Origin: Pseudomonadota bacterium
GTDB lineage: Bacteria > Pseudomonadota > Alphaproteobacteria > Sphingomonadales > SMXR01
DNA: 40,744 bases
Assembly (NCBI GenBank): GCA_022566215.1
Contig: JADFJJ010000012.1
Location: 1 to 40,744 of the forward strand
Reading direction: 5' to 3'
Shown: positions 18,337-25,585 of the stretch, one piece after another
Layout: every line of letters starts with the position of its first letter
Position numbering within the stretch: position 1 is the stretch's first letter
Position numbers and translations under genes: made by a program
Notes under the pieces: model-generated
What the model was told of the DNA's origin: nothing
The model's input: only the letters and a program-made list of their open reading frames with translations
Databases searched by the model: none

Positions 18337-19301
18337 TTGACGACTTTCAGGGAATTCCGGCTCTTTTTCGCGGCGCGCTTTTTTTCAAACCGCCAGATGT
18401 TGACGGTCAGCTTGCCGCCGGCCAGCGGGATTGTGGAAATCTCTTTTAAGTCAGCCTCCTTGGCATAGGCAGCGATTTCCTTTGCTCCAAAGCCGAGCCT
18501 CCGGTGGGCGTGCTGCTCGCGCAGGAACTCCATCTCGTGCGGGGCGAAATCGACGATCAGCAGGGCGCCGCCTTCTTTCAAAACCCGGCCGGCTTCACGA
18601 AGCGCGCTTTCCGGGTCATCGGCAAAATGCAGCACCTGGTGAAAAATCACCGCGTCCTGGCTGGCATTGCCGACCGGGATCGAATACATATCGCCGAGCC
18701 GCACCTGGCAGTTGGTGATGTGCTTTTCGGCCAGCATGGCGCGCGCCACCGAGAGCATTTCACGGGAAAGATCGATACCAAGGCCGCGTTCGATGTGGGG
18801 GGAGAAAATCTCCAGAATCCGTCCGGTGCCGGTGCCGATATCCAAAAGGGTGTCGATTTTTTTGCCCTTCAAGGCTTCTAACAGGTGCTGCTCGACATCC
18901 TCTTCCGGCACGTAGAGCGAGCGGATGCGGTTCCAGTCGGCGGCGTTGGCGCGGAAATATTCCGCTGCTTGCTTGGCCCGGGCGCCGCGAATCATGCTGA
19001 GGCGCTCCAGATCGCGGGTATGGATCGGATCATCCCCGGGGATCAAATCAACCAGCGTGCGCGCCAGGTAAAAGGCTTCCTCATCTTCGGTCAGCCGGTA
19101 GAACGCCCAGGTTCCTTCCTGGAAACGCGACAGCAACCCGGCTTCGCTCAAAAGTTTCAGGTGACGCGACACCCGCGGCTGGCTTTGGCCCAAAATCTGG
19201 GTGAGCTCGGTGACCGTCAGCTCGCCGTGGCCCAAGAGACCGATAATACGTAGGCGGGTCGGCTCACCGGCCGCGCGCAATATGCCAAGCAATTTATCCA
19301 A
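18333..19301 (-). CDS. ArsR-type regulator with SAM-methyltransferase-like domain (SahR-like)
   Basis: A two-domain protein of about 322 residues. Residues 1-90 form an ArsR winged helix (GEPTRLRIIGLLGHGELTVTEL, QSQPRVSRHLKLLSEAGLL); residues about 130-290 form a class I methyltransferase fold with DIGTGTGRILEIF. This fusion next to metF matches SahR, the published S-adenosylhomocysteine-responsive repressor of methionine-cycle genes in Proteobacteria. I prefer a TTG start at 19301, because GGAGGAG lies seven bases upstream and would otherwise be translated from the ATG at 19319. It leads the operon with metF and both metH genes, and a 20-bp dyad lies upstream. The methyltransferase domain is likely a sensor and not an enzyme (inference). 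Confidence 0.85.
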   Translation of the reverse strand: MDKLLGILRAAGEPTRLRIIGLLGHGELTVTELTQILGQSQPRVSRHLKLLSEAGLLSRFQEGTWAFYRLTEDEEAFYLARTLVDLIPGDDPIHTRDLERLSMIRGARAKQAAEYFRANAADWNRIRSLYVPEEDVEQHLLEALKGKKIDTLLDIGTGTGRILEIFSPHIERGLGIDLSREMLSVARAMLAEKHITNCQVRLGDMYSIPVGNASQDAVIFHQVLHFADDPESALREAGRVLKEGGALLIVDFAPHEMEFLREQHAHRRLGFGAKEIAAYAKEADLKEISTIPLAGGKLTVNIWRFEKKRAAKKSRNSLKVVK

Positions 19302-19339
19302 AACGTCTCCTCCTCGCATTCAGTTTACAAGGGGACGAT

Positions 19340-19359
19340 ATATAAAGATATATTTATAT
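19340..19359. promoter_or_regulatory. Probable operator of the methionine-cycle operon
   Basis: A 20-bp dyad ATATAAA-GATATA-TTTATAT, 38 bases upstream of the SahR-like start. Its AT-rich, interrupted form and position suit an ArsR-family operator controlling sahR-metF-metH. Confidence 0.6.
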
Positions 19360-19485
19360 GTTGTAAATACCTTGAGAAAACAAAACCGGATTTAATTTAT
19401 AGATTTCTTGCGGTGAAAACCTTTATTATGTAACCCTCAATGAGATTAATAAACCGAAGCAGTTTTGAAAAAGTTGGAGAAAACC

Positions 19486-20268
19486 ATGAAAAATGTATTA
19501 TTAGCGATTTTCCTGTTTGGCTTTGGCGTTCTGGCCAGCGAGGTTAGCCATCATTTTATGGGCGGTCCAACAATAATAGCGAACAGGGACGCAGCCCTGA
19601 CAATGGGAAAGGGCGGCTACCCCAGTGATTATGGGTTTTCCGATTCCGTTTATCTTGTGATGGATAAAGAAACCGGAAAAAACGACGCCTCAATAGTTTT
19701 CCGGGACGCGGGAAACGCGCGCGTGGAAATCGGCCTGGTTGAGGATAACGATTTTCATATAAAAACCGTAACCGGGAACTACGGCCGTGAAATATTCGTT
19801 GACCGGTTTCTGGTTCGCTCGACCGGGGAAGTTGACTCTCTGGGCACGATCATGCGTCAATACGCGGCTTCCGGGGTTCCAATATTCGCGGTCGGGGATA
19901 CCGATGGATCAAGCACCGGGTCGGGGGTTGAAATTTCCTACAATCATGCCGCCGGGGTTGGCAATATCGTCTCGATTTCCCGGGGTGTTGCATACCGCCA
20001 ACTTAATTTTTCCGGCTCTTCTTTTTCCTTTTTTGCCGGCGAGGCGGAAATTGGAAATGATCCGGTTGTCTCAATTACTCCCACCGGGCTTAGCACCTCA
20101 GGCATTGCCGGGATTGGAACCTACACGGTTGCAACGCTTCCCGCGCCGGTTGCCGGTGGTATGATCTTTGTTTCTGACGGTGCTGCGGGCAGCCCTGTTC
20201 TTTCCTACTCGGACGGAACCAACTGGTTTCGAAGTGATACCCTAACAATCGTTTCCGCTAACGAATGA
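19486..20268 (+). CDS. Hypothetical exported protein with a phage-structural-like C-terminus
   Basis: A 260-residue protein of unknown function. The ATG at 19486 has GGAG seven bases upstream; the frame extends to a TTG at 19465. An N-terminal hydrophobic segment (VLLAIFLFGFGVLA) is a signal peptide or anchor. The rest is Gly/Ser-rich and beta-rich. The end, with TYTVATLPAP, GGMIFVSDG and SYSDGTNWFRSD, resembles the C-terminal modules found in phage tail and other extracellular structural proteins. There are no phage genes around it. It is divergent from the methionine operon and convergent with the M23-like gene. Confidence 0.7.
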   Translation: MKNVLLAIFLFGFGVLASEVSHHFMGGPTIIANRDAALTMGKGGYPSDYGFSDSVYLVMDKETGKNDASIVFRDAGNARVEIGLVEDNDFHIKTVTGNYGREIFVDRFLVRSTGEVDSLGTIMRQYAASGVPIFAVGDTDGSSTGSGVEISYNHAAGVGNIVSISRGVAYRQLNFSGSSFSFFAGEAEIGNDPVVSITPTGLSTSGIAGIGTYTVATLPAPVAGGMIFVSDGAAGSPVLSYSDGTNWFRSDTLTIVSANE

Positions 20269-20283
20269 GGGGCAATTAATTAA

Positions 20284-21219
20284 TCAATTTTCAATTTTGT
20301 CATTACGGATCAGAAACCTGCCGCCAAAGGTCATCGCAACGCCCTGACCAATGAATGCGATGTCGTTTTTTTCCACATGGCGGCCCAGCACTGCATGGAT
20401 GTGCAGGTGTGGCTCGCTGGTGTTCCCGGTATTCCCTACCTCGGCCAGCGGTTGTCCCCGGCTGACCATATCCCCGACCTCAACTTTGAGGCTGCCCTCC
20501 CTTAAATGCGCCAGCAGGATACTGTGCCCCTGGCAATAAAGGATGATGTGGTTGCCAAGCAAATTATCAGGGTCCGTGACTGTTGCCCGCTGATCTGTTA
20601 GATGACCTTTGGCCGCAATAACCTCTCCCTGACACGGTGCGACGATTTCATTGCCAAAAATCTGGTATTTTTCCGGTGCGCCGGGAAGCAGGCCTCTGGC
20701 CCTGGTGCCAAAGGAATTCAACTCCATAATATCAAGGGCATACCGTTGCGCCTTGACCGGGTAATGCTGGTTTACGTTTTTATTGGCGCCGCCATGGCCA
20801 ACAAAAAAGGTTCCGCCGGCTAACGGAAACTCCAGTTCAAGAGCCTCTCCCTCAAAATCCCTGGCATTCAGAAAGGTAAGGATATATGCCAAAAAAATGG
20901 CGGATAAAACAAGGTTTAGTCCGGTGGAGAAAAAAGGCCGTGACCATTTTTTCACTGTCCAACTGGCAGGTAATCCCTTTTTAATCCTTAAGAAAAGAGC
21001 AAGTCCAAAAGCGATGGCAAAAATCTTTGGCCAGAAAACGCCAAGCCATCCCCAACCAGCCCCAAGCAGCCACAAAAAAACAAGATAAGAGGTGTAAAGA
21101 AGGACAATGCTAAAGAAAAATAATTTACTTTCGGCCTTGGCATTGTACATCCAGAAAATAAAAGCCACCGGCAAAACCAGGTGCATAAAAACCGTCAGGA
21201 AAACCGGAAAATATATCAT
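20284..21219 (-). CDS. Membrane protein with an M23-type peptidase-like domain
   Basis: A 311-residue protein. The first 115 residues hold four hydrophobic segments. The rest is an M23/LytM fold with NEIVAPCQGEVIAA, SILLAHLREGSLKV, VSRGQPLAEVGNTGNTSEPH and the HLHIH motif, which supplies two of the usual zinc ligands. The first His of the canonical HxxxD motif is replaced: the equivalent stretch reads QRYALDI. The protein may therefore be inactive as a peptidase, or belong to the variant M23 group with this feature. It lies 48 bases behind ettA on the same strand, so it could be the last gene of that run. Confidence 0.8.
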   Translation of the reverse strand: MIYFPVFLTVFMHLVLPVAFIFWMYNAKAESKLFFFSIVLLYTSYLVFLWLLGAGWGWLGVFWPKIFAIAFGLALFLRIKKGLPASWTVKKWSRPFFSTGLNLVLSAIFLAYILTFLNARDFEGEALELEFPLAGGTFFVGHGGANKNVNQHYPVKAQRYALDIMELNSFGTRARGLLPGAPEKYQIFGNEIVAPCQGEVIAAKGHLTDQRATVTDPDNLLGNHIILYCQGHSILLAHLREGSLKVEVGDMVSRGQPLAEVGNTGNTSEPHLHIHAVLGRHVEKNDIAFIGQGVAMTFGGRFLIRNDKIEN

Positions 21220-21267
21220 CGCGGAAGGCTAGCATTGGACCGCTGGAAATTACAATATATCTTTTAA

Positions 21268-22947
21268 TTACCGCTCGAACTTCTTGAACTTGATGCGGTG
21301 GGGCTGGCCGGCGCCGATCCCGAGCCGGCGTTTCTTGTCTTCCTCGTAGGCCTCGAAATTGCCCTCGAACCACTCGACGTGACTGTCGCCCTCAAAGGCC
21401 AGGATATGGGTGGCGATGCGGTCGAGGAAAAACCGGTCATGGCTGATGATCACCGCGCACCCGGCAAATTCCAGCAGCGCGTCTTCCAAAGCGCGCAGGG
21501 TCTCGACATCCAGGTCGTTGGTCGGCTCGTCCAGCAGCAGCACATTGCCGCCCTCTTTCAAAACCTTGGCGAGATGCACCCGGTTGCGCTCCCCGCCCGA
21601 AAGCTGGCCGACCTTTTTTTGCTGGTCCGGCCCCTTGAAGCCGAAAAACGAGGTGTAAGCGCGCGAGTTGAAGGAGTTTTTGCCGAAATAAAGGATATCG
21701 TCGCCGCCGGAAATTTCCTGCCACACGGTCTTGCCGTCATCGAGCGCGGCGCGCGACTGGTCGACATAGGCCAGCTTGACGCTCTCGCCCACCTTCAGGG
21801 CGCCCTTGTCCGGCGTCTCTGATCCCATCAGCATTTTGAAAAGGGTAGTCTTGCCGGCGCCGTTGGGGCCGATCACGCCGACAATCCCGCCCGGCGGCAG
21901 CCGGAACGAGAGGTCCTCGATCAAAAGCAGATCGCCAAACCCCTTGGTCAGGTGATCGGCCTCGATCACGTTATCGCCCAGCCGCCCGGCCGGCTGGATC
22001 ATGATGCGCATGGTTCCGCGCCGCACCTCCTGTGATTGCGCCAGCAATTCCTCATAGGCGTTGATTCTGGCTTTGCCCTTGGCCTGGCGCGCCCGCGGGC
22101 TTGACCTGATCCACTCCAGCTCGCGCTGCAGCGCCCGCTGATGGCTGGCCTCGGCCTTGTTTTCCAGGTTGAGCCGCTTTTGTTTCTGTTCCAGCCAGTT
22201 GGAATAATTGCCCTGCCACGGGATGCCCTGGCCGCGGTCCAGCTCCAGCACCCAGCCGACCACGTTATCGAGGAAATAGCGGTCATGGGTCACCAGGATC
22301 ACCGTGCCCTGGTATTTTTGCAGGTAGTGCTGAAGCCACGCCACCGATTCCGCATCCAAGTGGTTGGTCGGCTCATCGAGGAGAAGGATGTCGGGTTTTT
22401 CCAGCAGCAGCTTGCACAACGCCACCCGGCGGACTTCCCCGCCCGAAAGGGTCGAGACATCCGTCTCCCCTGAGGGACAGCGGAGCGCATCCATCGCCAC
22501 CTCGGCCCGTGATTCCAGGTCCCAGGCGTCGATGGCGTCAATTTGTTCCTGCAGCTCGCCCTGGCGCTCCATCACAGCGGCCATTTCCTGATCCGGCATT
22601 TCCTCGGCGAACTTCATGGAAATTTCCTCAAACTCGGTGATCAGGGCCTTGGCTTCCCGCATGCCCTCCATGACGTTGCCCAGGACATCCCTGGAAGCGT
22701 CCAGTTCCGGCTCCTGGGGCAGGTAGCCCACTTTGATACCGTCCGCGGCCCACGCCTCGCCGCTAAATTCAGTATCGAGCCCAGCCATTATTTTCATCAG
22801 GGTTGATTTGCCCGAGCCGTTTTCACCGATAATCGCGATCTTGGCGCCGGGCAGGAAAGAAAGCGTGATGCCGCGCAAAACCGGCTTGCCGCCGGGGTAG
22901 GTCTTGGAAAGACCATGCATGACATAAACGTATTGCGGGGCGGCCAT
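21268..22947 (-). CDS. ettA: Energy-dependent translational throttle protein (ABC-F)
   Basis: A cytoplasmic ABC-F ATPase that binds the ribosomal E site and gates translation by energy level. It has 559 residues, the family length. Two ATPase domains are seen: Walker A GENGSGKST with LSGGEVRRVALCKLL and LLDEPTNHLD, then GPNGAGKTT with LSGGERNRVHLAKVL and LLDEPTNDLD. Between them lies the PtIM linker with the WIRSSPRARQAKGKAR arm. There are no membrane helices. It ends a tight run (PspB-like, fRMsr, VOC, EttA) with 20 bases to the VOC gene. Confidence 0.96.
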   Translation of the reverse strand: MAAPQYVYVMHGLSKTYPGGKPVLRGITLSFLPGAKIAIIGENGSGKSTLMKIMAGLDTEFSGEAWAADGIKVGYLPQEPELDASRDVLGNVMEGMREAKALITEFEEISMKFAEEMPDQEMAAVMERQGELQEQIDAIDAWDLESRAEVAMDALRCPSGETDVSTLSGGEVRRVALCKLLLEKPDILLLDEPTNHLDAESVAWLQHYLQKYQGTVILVTHDRYFLDNVVGWVLELDRGQGIPWQGNYSNWLEQKQKRLNLENKAEASHQRALQRELEWIRSSPRARQAKGKARINAYEELLAQSQEVRRGTMRIMIQPAGRLGDNVIEADHLTKGFGDLLLIEDLSFRLPPGGIVGVIGPNGAGKTTLFKMLMGSETPDKGALKVGESVKLAYVDQSRAALDDGKTVWQEISGGDDILYFGKNSFNSRAYTSFFGFKGPDQQKKVGQLSGGERNRVHLAKVLKEGGNVLLLDEPTNDLDVETLRALEDALLEFAGCAVIISHDRFFLDRIATHILAFEGDSHVEWFEGNFEAYEEDKKRRLGIGAGQPHRIKFKKFER

Positions 22948-22967
22948 CTTCAGGGGCTTTCAATTGT

Positions 22968-23387
22968 TTACCAGGTTCCGGTGTTTTCCATCGAGGCCCA
23001 GGGCTCTTTGACGGGGAGCGGTTTGCCCTTTTGCAGCAGCTCGATCGAGATGCCATCGGGGGATTTGATGAACGCCATCCAGCCGTCGCGGGGCGGGCGG
23101 TTAATGACGACACCGGCGTCCATCAGCCGCTGGCAGGCGGCGTAGATATCATCTACCTGGTAGGCGAGGTGGCCGAAGTTACGGCCACCGGAATATTCTT
23201 CTTCGTCCCAGTTGTAGGTCAGCTCCACCTGCGCTTCCCGATCGCCGGGGGCGGCCAGGAACACCAGGGTAAAACGCCCGGCCGGGACGTCTTTCCTGGC
23301 AACTTCGGTCAAACCCAATTTATTGCAGTAAAAATCGAGCGAGGCCTCCAGATCATGTACGCGCACCATGGTGTGAAGATATTTCAT
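22968..23387 (-). CDS. gloA: Glyoxalase I-like VOC protein
   Basis: A 139-residue protein with two beta-alpha-beta-beta-beta repeats. The metal ligands of glyoxalase I appear to be present: His in YLHTMVRV, Glu in VELTYNW, His in FGHLAYQV and Glu in ISIELLQKG. This suggests detoxification of methylglyoxal-glutathione to S-lactoylglutathione, although related VOC enzymes use other substrates. The start overlaps the stop of the upstream sulfoxide reductase gene (ATGA), so the two are coupled. Confidence 0.8.
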   Translation of the reverse strand: MKYLHTMVRVHDLEASLDFYCNKLGLTEVARKDVPAGRFTLVFLAAPGDREAQVELTYNWDEEEYSGGRNFGHLAYQVDDIYAACQRLMDAGVVINRPPRDGWMAFIKSPDGISIELLQKGKPLPVKEPWASMENTGTW

Positions 23388-23866
23388 GATTCCTGGTTTA
23401 AAAAGACAGCACTCATTAGCGCTTCCAGGTGGCGCTTGTCCACCTCATTAAAGGAAGCGAGTTCGGTCGAATCGACATCGAATACGGCAATCAGGGCGCC
23501 GGACTTGTCAAAAACCGGGACAACGATTTCCGAGTTTGATTTGACATCGCAGGCAATGTGGTTGGAAAAGGCATGGACGTCCTCGACCACCTGGGTTTCA
23601 GCCTTGGCGGCGGCCGCCCCGCACACCCCCTGACCGAAAGGAATGCGCAGGCACCCGAGCGTTCCCTGGTAGGGGCCGACCACCAGTTCATGATCTTTAT
23701 CCGGGTCGACCAGGTAAAACCCGGTCCAGTAAAAGGCGGGAAAAGCTTGTGAGAGCAAACAATTGATTGTGGCCATTCGTGCGGTCAGGTTGTCTTCCCC
23801 CGCCAGCACCGAGAGGATCTCTTTGGAGACCCGCTGGTAGGTTAGTTCCTTGGTGGAATTGTCCAT
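23384..23866 (-). CDS. msrC: Free methionine-(R)-sulfoxide reductase (GAF domain)
   Basis: A 160-residue single GAF domain protein that reduces free methionine sulfoxide in the cytoplasm. The characteristic cysteines are seen in TLGCLRIPFGQGVCGAAA and SNHIACD, with the last one catalytic in the family. FYWTGFYLVD and SELVVPVF-like strands complete the match. It is coupled to the glyoxalase-like gene downstream and 21 bases behind the PspB-like gene. With msrPQ it gives the window two independent methionine-sulfoxide repair routes. Confidence 0.9.
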   Translation of the reverse strand: MDNSTKELTYQRVSKEILSVLAGEDNLTARMATINCLLSQAFPAFYWTGFYLVDPDKDHELVVGPYQGTLGCLRIPFGQGVCGAAAAKAETQVVEDVHAFSNHIACDVKSNSEIVVPVFDKSGALIAVFDVDSTELASFNEVDKRHLEALMSAVFLNQES

Positions 23867-23887
23867 ATGTTTACTGTGATTTGCCGT

Positions 23888-24112
23888 TTACAGGTTATCA
23901 ATCTCATCGGCCAGTTTGGTCTTTTTGTCGGTGATGATTTTTTCCAGCACCGTGACCCGCCCCTCAAGTTTTTCCAGACTTTCCAAACGCGCCAGGGTTT
24001 CTTGGTCCAGACTAGCGGCGTGTTTTGCCTGTTTGGACAAAACCGCTTGCCTGATAATGCCGCCGGCAACCACAATTGAAACCAGGGCGATGATAAATTC
24101 ATAGGTTTCCAT
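23888..24112 (-). CDS. PspB-like small membrane protein
   Basis: A 74-residue protein with one N-terminal membrane helix (FIIALVSIVVAGGII) followed by a charged coiled-coil (LARLESLEKLEGRVTVLEKI, then KLADEIDNL). This arrangement matches the phage-shock protein B family, in which the helix-plus-coil binds PspA and PspC under membrane stress. No pspA or pspC is present in the window. The start has GAGGGGAG upstream. It heads the operon with msrC, the VOC gene and ettA. Confidence 0.65.
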   Translation of the reverse strand: METYEFIIALVSIVVAGGIIRQAVLSKQAKHAASLDQETLARLESLEKLEGRVTVLEKIITDKKTKLADEIDNL

Positions 24113-24167
24113 ATTCGGCTCCCCTCTTCAGCAGGTATTTTTAGACTTAAGTGTTAATCGGAAAAAC

Positions 24168-24746
24168 TCAAGGGTAAAGAAGCGCCTTTGCCGCCCCCAG
24201 GGCGCGCTCCGCGCTGGCTTTGCCGGCCCCGGTTTTGGCGGCGACGGCGGCCGCCCCTTCGGTCAGCAGCAGCAAATGTTCGGCCGGGCAGGGGAGCGAA
24301 CAATCCTCAAGCTTTTCCGCCACCCCTTCCAGCACCGAGAACAGCTTTCTGGTGTGACTGGCGGCCGCTTTGTGCGCCGGGTGTGAGGGGTCAGGAAACT
24401 CCAGCGCGGCGCGGGTGAAAAAACAGCCCCGGAAACCCTGCTCTTCGAACCAGGCGCCATAGGCCCCGAACAAGGCTTCCAGCGGGCCTTGTCCTGCTTG
24501 GTCCTGGCGCCTGGCCAGTTCGCCCTCCAGCCAGGCGATGACCGTGCGGCTTTTCAGGCGCAAGACCGCCTCGATCAGCTCATTCTTGGAGGTGAAATTG
24601 TTATAAAGGGTCATCTTCGCCACCCCGGCCTCAGCCAGGATCCGGTTGATGCCGGTGGCATGAAAGCCGTTCTCGGCGAACAACATCCCGGCGGCGGTCA
24701 TCAGCCGGGCGTAGGGGGTGGATTTTCCAATCAACATTGCCCCCAA
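24168..24746 (-). CDS. TetR-family transcriptional regulator
   Basis: A 192-residue regulator. The N-terminal helix-turn-helix is clear (GMLFAENGFHATGINRILAEAGVAKMTLYNNF); the remainder is a ligand-binding domain of the TetR_C type with GFRGCFFTRAALEF. Starts at 24746 or 24737 are both possible. A perfect dyad lies 8-28 bases upstream, so it very likely represses itself. No adjacent gene on the other strand is an obvious target; the next plus-strand gene is the Cys-rich protein at 25002. Confidence 0.88.
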   Translation of the reverse strand: MGAMLIGKSTPYARLMTAAGMLFAENGFHATGINRILAEAGVAKMTLYNNFTSKNELIEAVLRLKSRTVIAWLEGELARRQDQAGQGPLEALFGAYGAWFEEQGFRGCFFTRAALEFPDPSHPAHKAAASHTRKLFSVLEGVAEKLEDCSLPCPAEHLLLLTEGAAAVAAKTGAGKASAERALGAAKALLYP

Positions 24747-24754
24747 CCCTACAA

Positions 24755-24774
24755 TAGACAGAACGGTCTGTCTA
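24755..24774. promoter_or_regulatory. TetR-type operator
   Basis: A perfect dyad TAGACAGA-ACGG-TCTGTCTA directly upstream of the TetR gene. It resembles the TAGAC...GTCTA operators of NemR-like TetR repressors. Confidence 0.75.
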
Positions 24775-25001
24775 GTTTATTTTTAACAAGAACTTTCCAG
24801 GGCCAAATTAAATGGTTTTTAAGGGGCGGAAAAAAACTGCCAAGGCAATCAGTGTGGCAGCCCTGGTCACGCAAAAGTGAAAAACAGTTTGTTGCAAATA
24901 GGCCGTAATATCATCACTCTCGTACGGACTTGCGGGTGAGGTGGAAAAAAACCGGCCCGCGAGAACGATAATACTTAAATAATACTTAGGAGAGTGTATT
25001 C

Positions 25002-25283
25002 ATGTTGAAGAAAACCATAAAAGCCCTAAGCGTTGTGGCATTGGCCAGCGCCGCTTCGGTCGCCGCCCTTCCCGATGCGCAAGCCCGGGATGCCGGCCCG
25101 GCCCAGTATGCGATGGGATGTTCCGGCTGCAAAGGCTGCAACCCGTGTGCGGCTGAAAGCTGCAACCCGTGTGCGGCTGAAAGCTGCAACCCGTGTGCGG
25201 CTGAAAGCTGCAACCCGTGCGCGGCTGAAAGCTGCAACCCGTGTGCGGCTGAAAGCTGCAACCCGTGTGGCGCCGTTAACTAG
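25002..25283 (+). CDS. Exported cysteine-rich octapeptide-repeat protein
   Basis: A 93-residue protein. Residues 1-29 are a signal peptide (hydrophobic core VVALASAASVAAL, cleavage near AQA). The mature part begins with GCSGCKGC and then has five copies of CNPCAAES and a final CNPCGAVN, giving 14 cysteines. The repeats are nearly identical at DNA level, which points to recent expansion. The CNPC pattern suggests metal binding (copper, zinc or similar) in the periplasm, like other CNPCAA-repeat proteins seen in proteobacteria, but no function is established. AGGAG lies nine bases before the ATG, and a strong terminator follows, so it is a single-gene transcript. Confidence 0.8.
   Translation: MLKKTIKALSVVALASAASVAALPDAQARDAGPAQYAMGCSGCKGCNPCAAESCNPCAAESCNPCAAESCNPCAAESCNPCAAESCNPCGAVN
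25137..25268 (+). repeat. 24-bp tandem repeats coding for CNPCAAES
   Basis: Five 24-base units starting TGCAACCCGTGTGCGGCTGA plus a partial sixth, differing by a single T-to-C change in the fourth unit. The unit is a multiple of three, so copy-number changes keep the frame. Confidence 0.9.
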
Positions 25284-25292
25284 CTAATCAGT

Positions 25293-25328
25293 AAACCGTT
25301 TGTCTTCGACAGGCGGTTTTTTTGTTTT
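25293..25328 (+). terminator. Rho-independent terminator of the Cys-rich gene
   Basis: A 12-bp stem AAACCGTTTGTC / GACAGGCGGTTT (two G-T pairs) around a TTC loop, followed by TTTTTGTTTT, starting nine bases after the stop. Confidence 0.85.
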
Positions 25329-25385
25329 AAAACCCGTGGGCGTCCGTTGGGGGCTTGCGGGTTTTCGTTTGAGGGGTGTTGGTAG

Positions 25386-25516
25386 GGTATTGTCACGTTA
25401 ACATACTTTGGCAAGTAAAAATGGAAAGCATCCGTAAATTAAAGCGCAGAAAACAGCCATTTTTTTAAGTGACATAGGCAAAGAATCCTTCTAAATTTAT
25501 TTAATGTGACAATACC
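25386..25516 (-). mobile_element. 131-bp inverted-repeat element (MITE), copy 1
   Basis: Begins GGTATTGTCACGTTAAC and ends with its near inverse (TTAATGTGACAATACC). The reverse complement matches the element at 36002-36132 along its whole 131 bp, including the shared inner block around AAGCGCAGAAAACAGCCAT. It has no coding capacity. It lies between the Cys-rich gene and the YeeE gene, 70 bases before the latter. I see no 8-bp target duplication at the flanks. Confidence 0.85.
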
Positions 25517-25585
25517 GGAAGAAGACCGCCGATGGTACAGGAATTCGGAGTAATCCTGGATCTTTGACCACAAGGAAACCAGACC

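Noticed and set aside
24986-25261. Minus-strand frame with LQLSAAHG repeats
   Set aside because: It is the complement of the 24-bp repeats of the Cys-rich gene, which has the signal peptide, ribosome-binding site and terminator.
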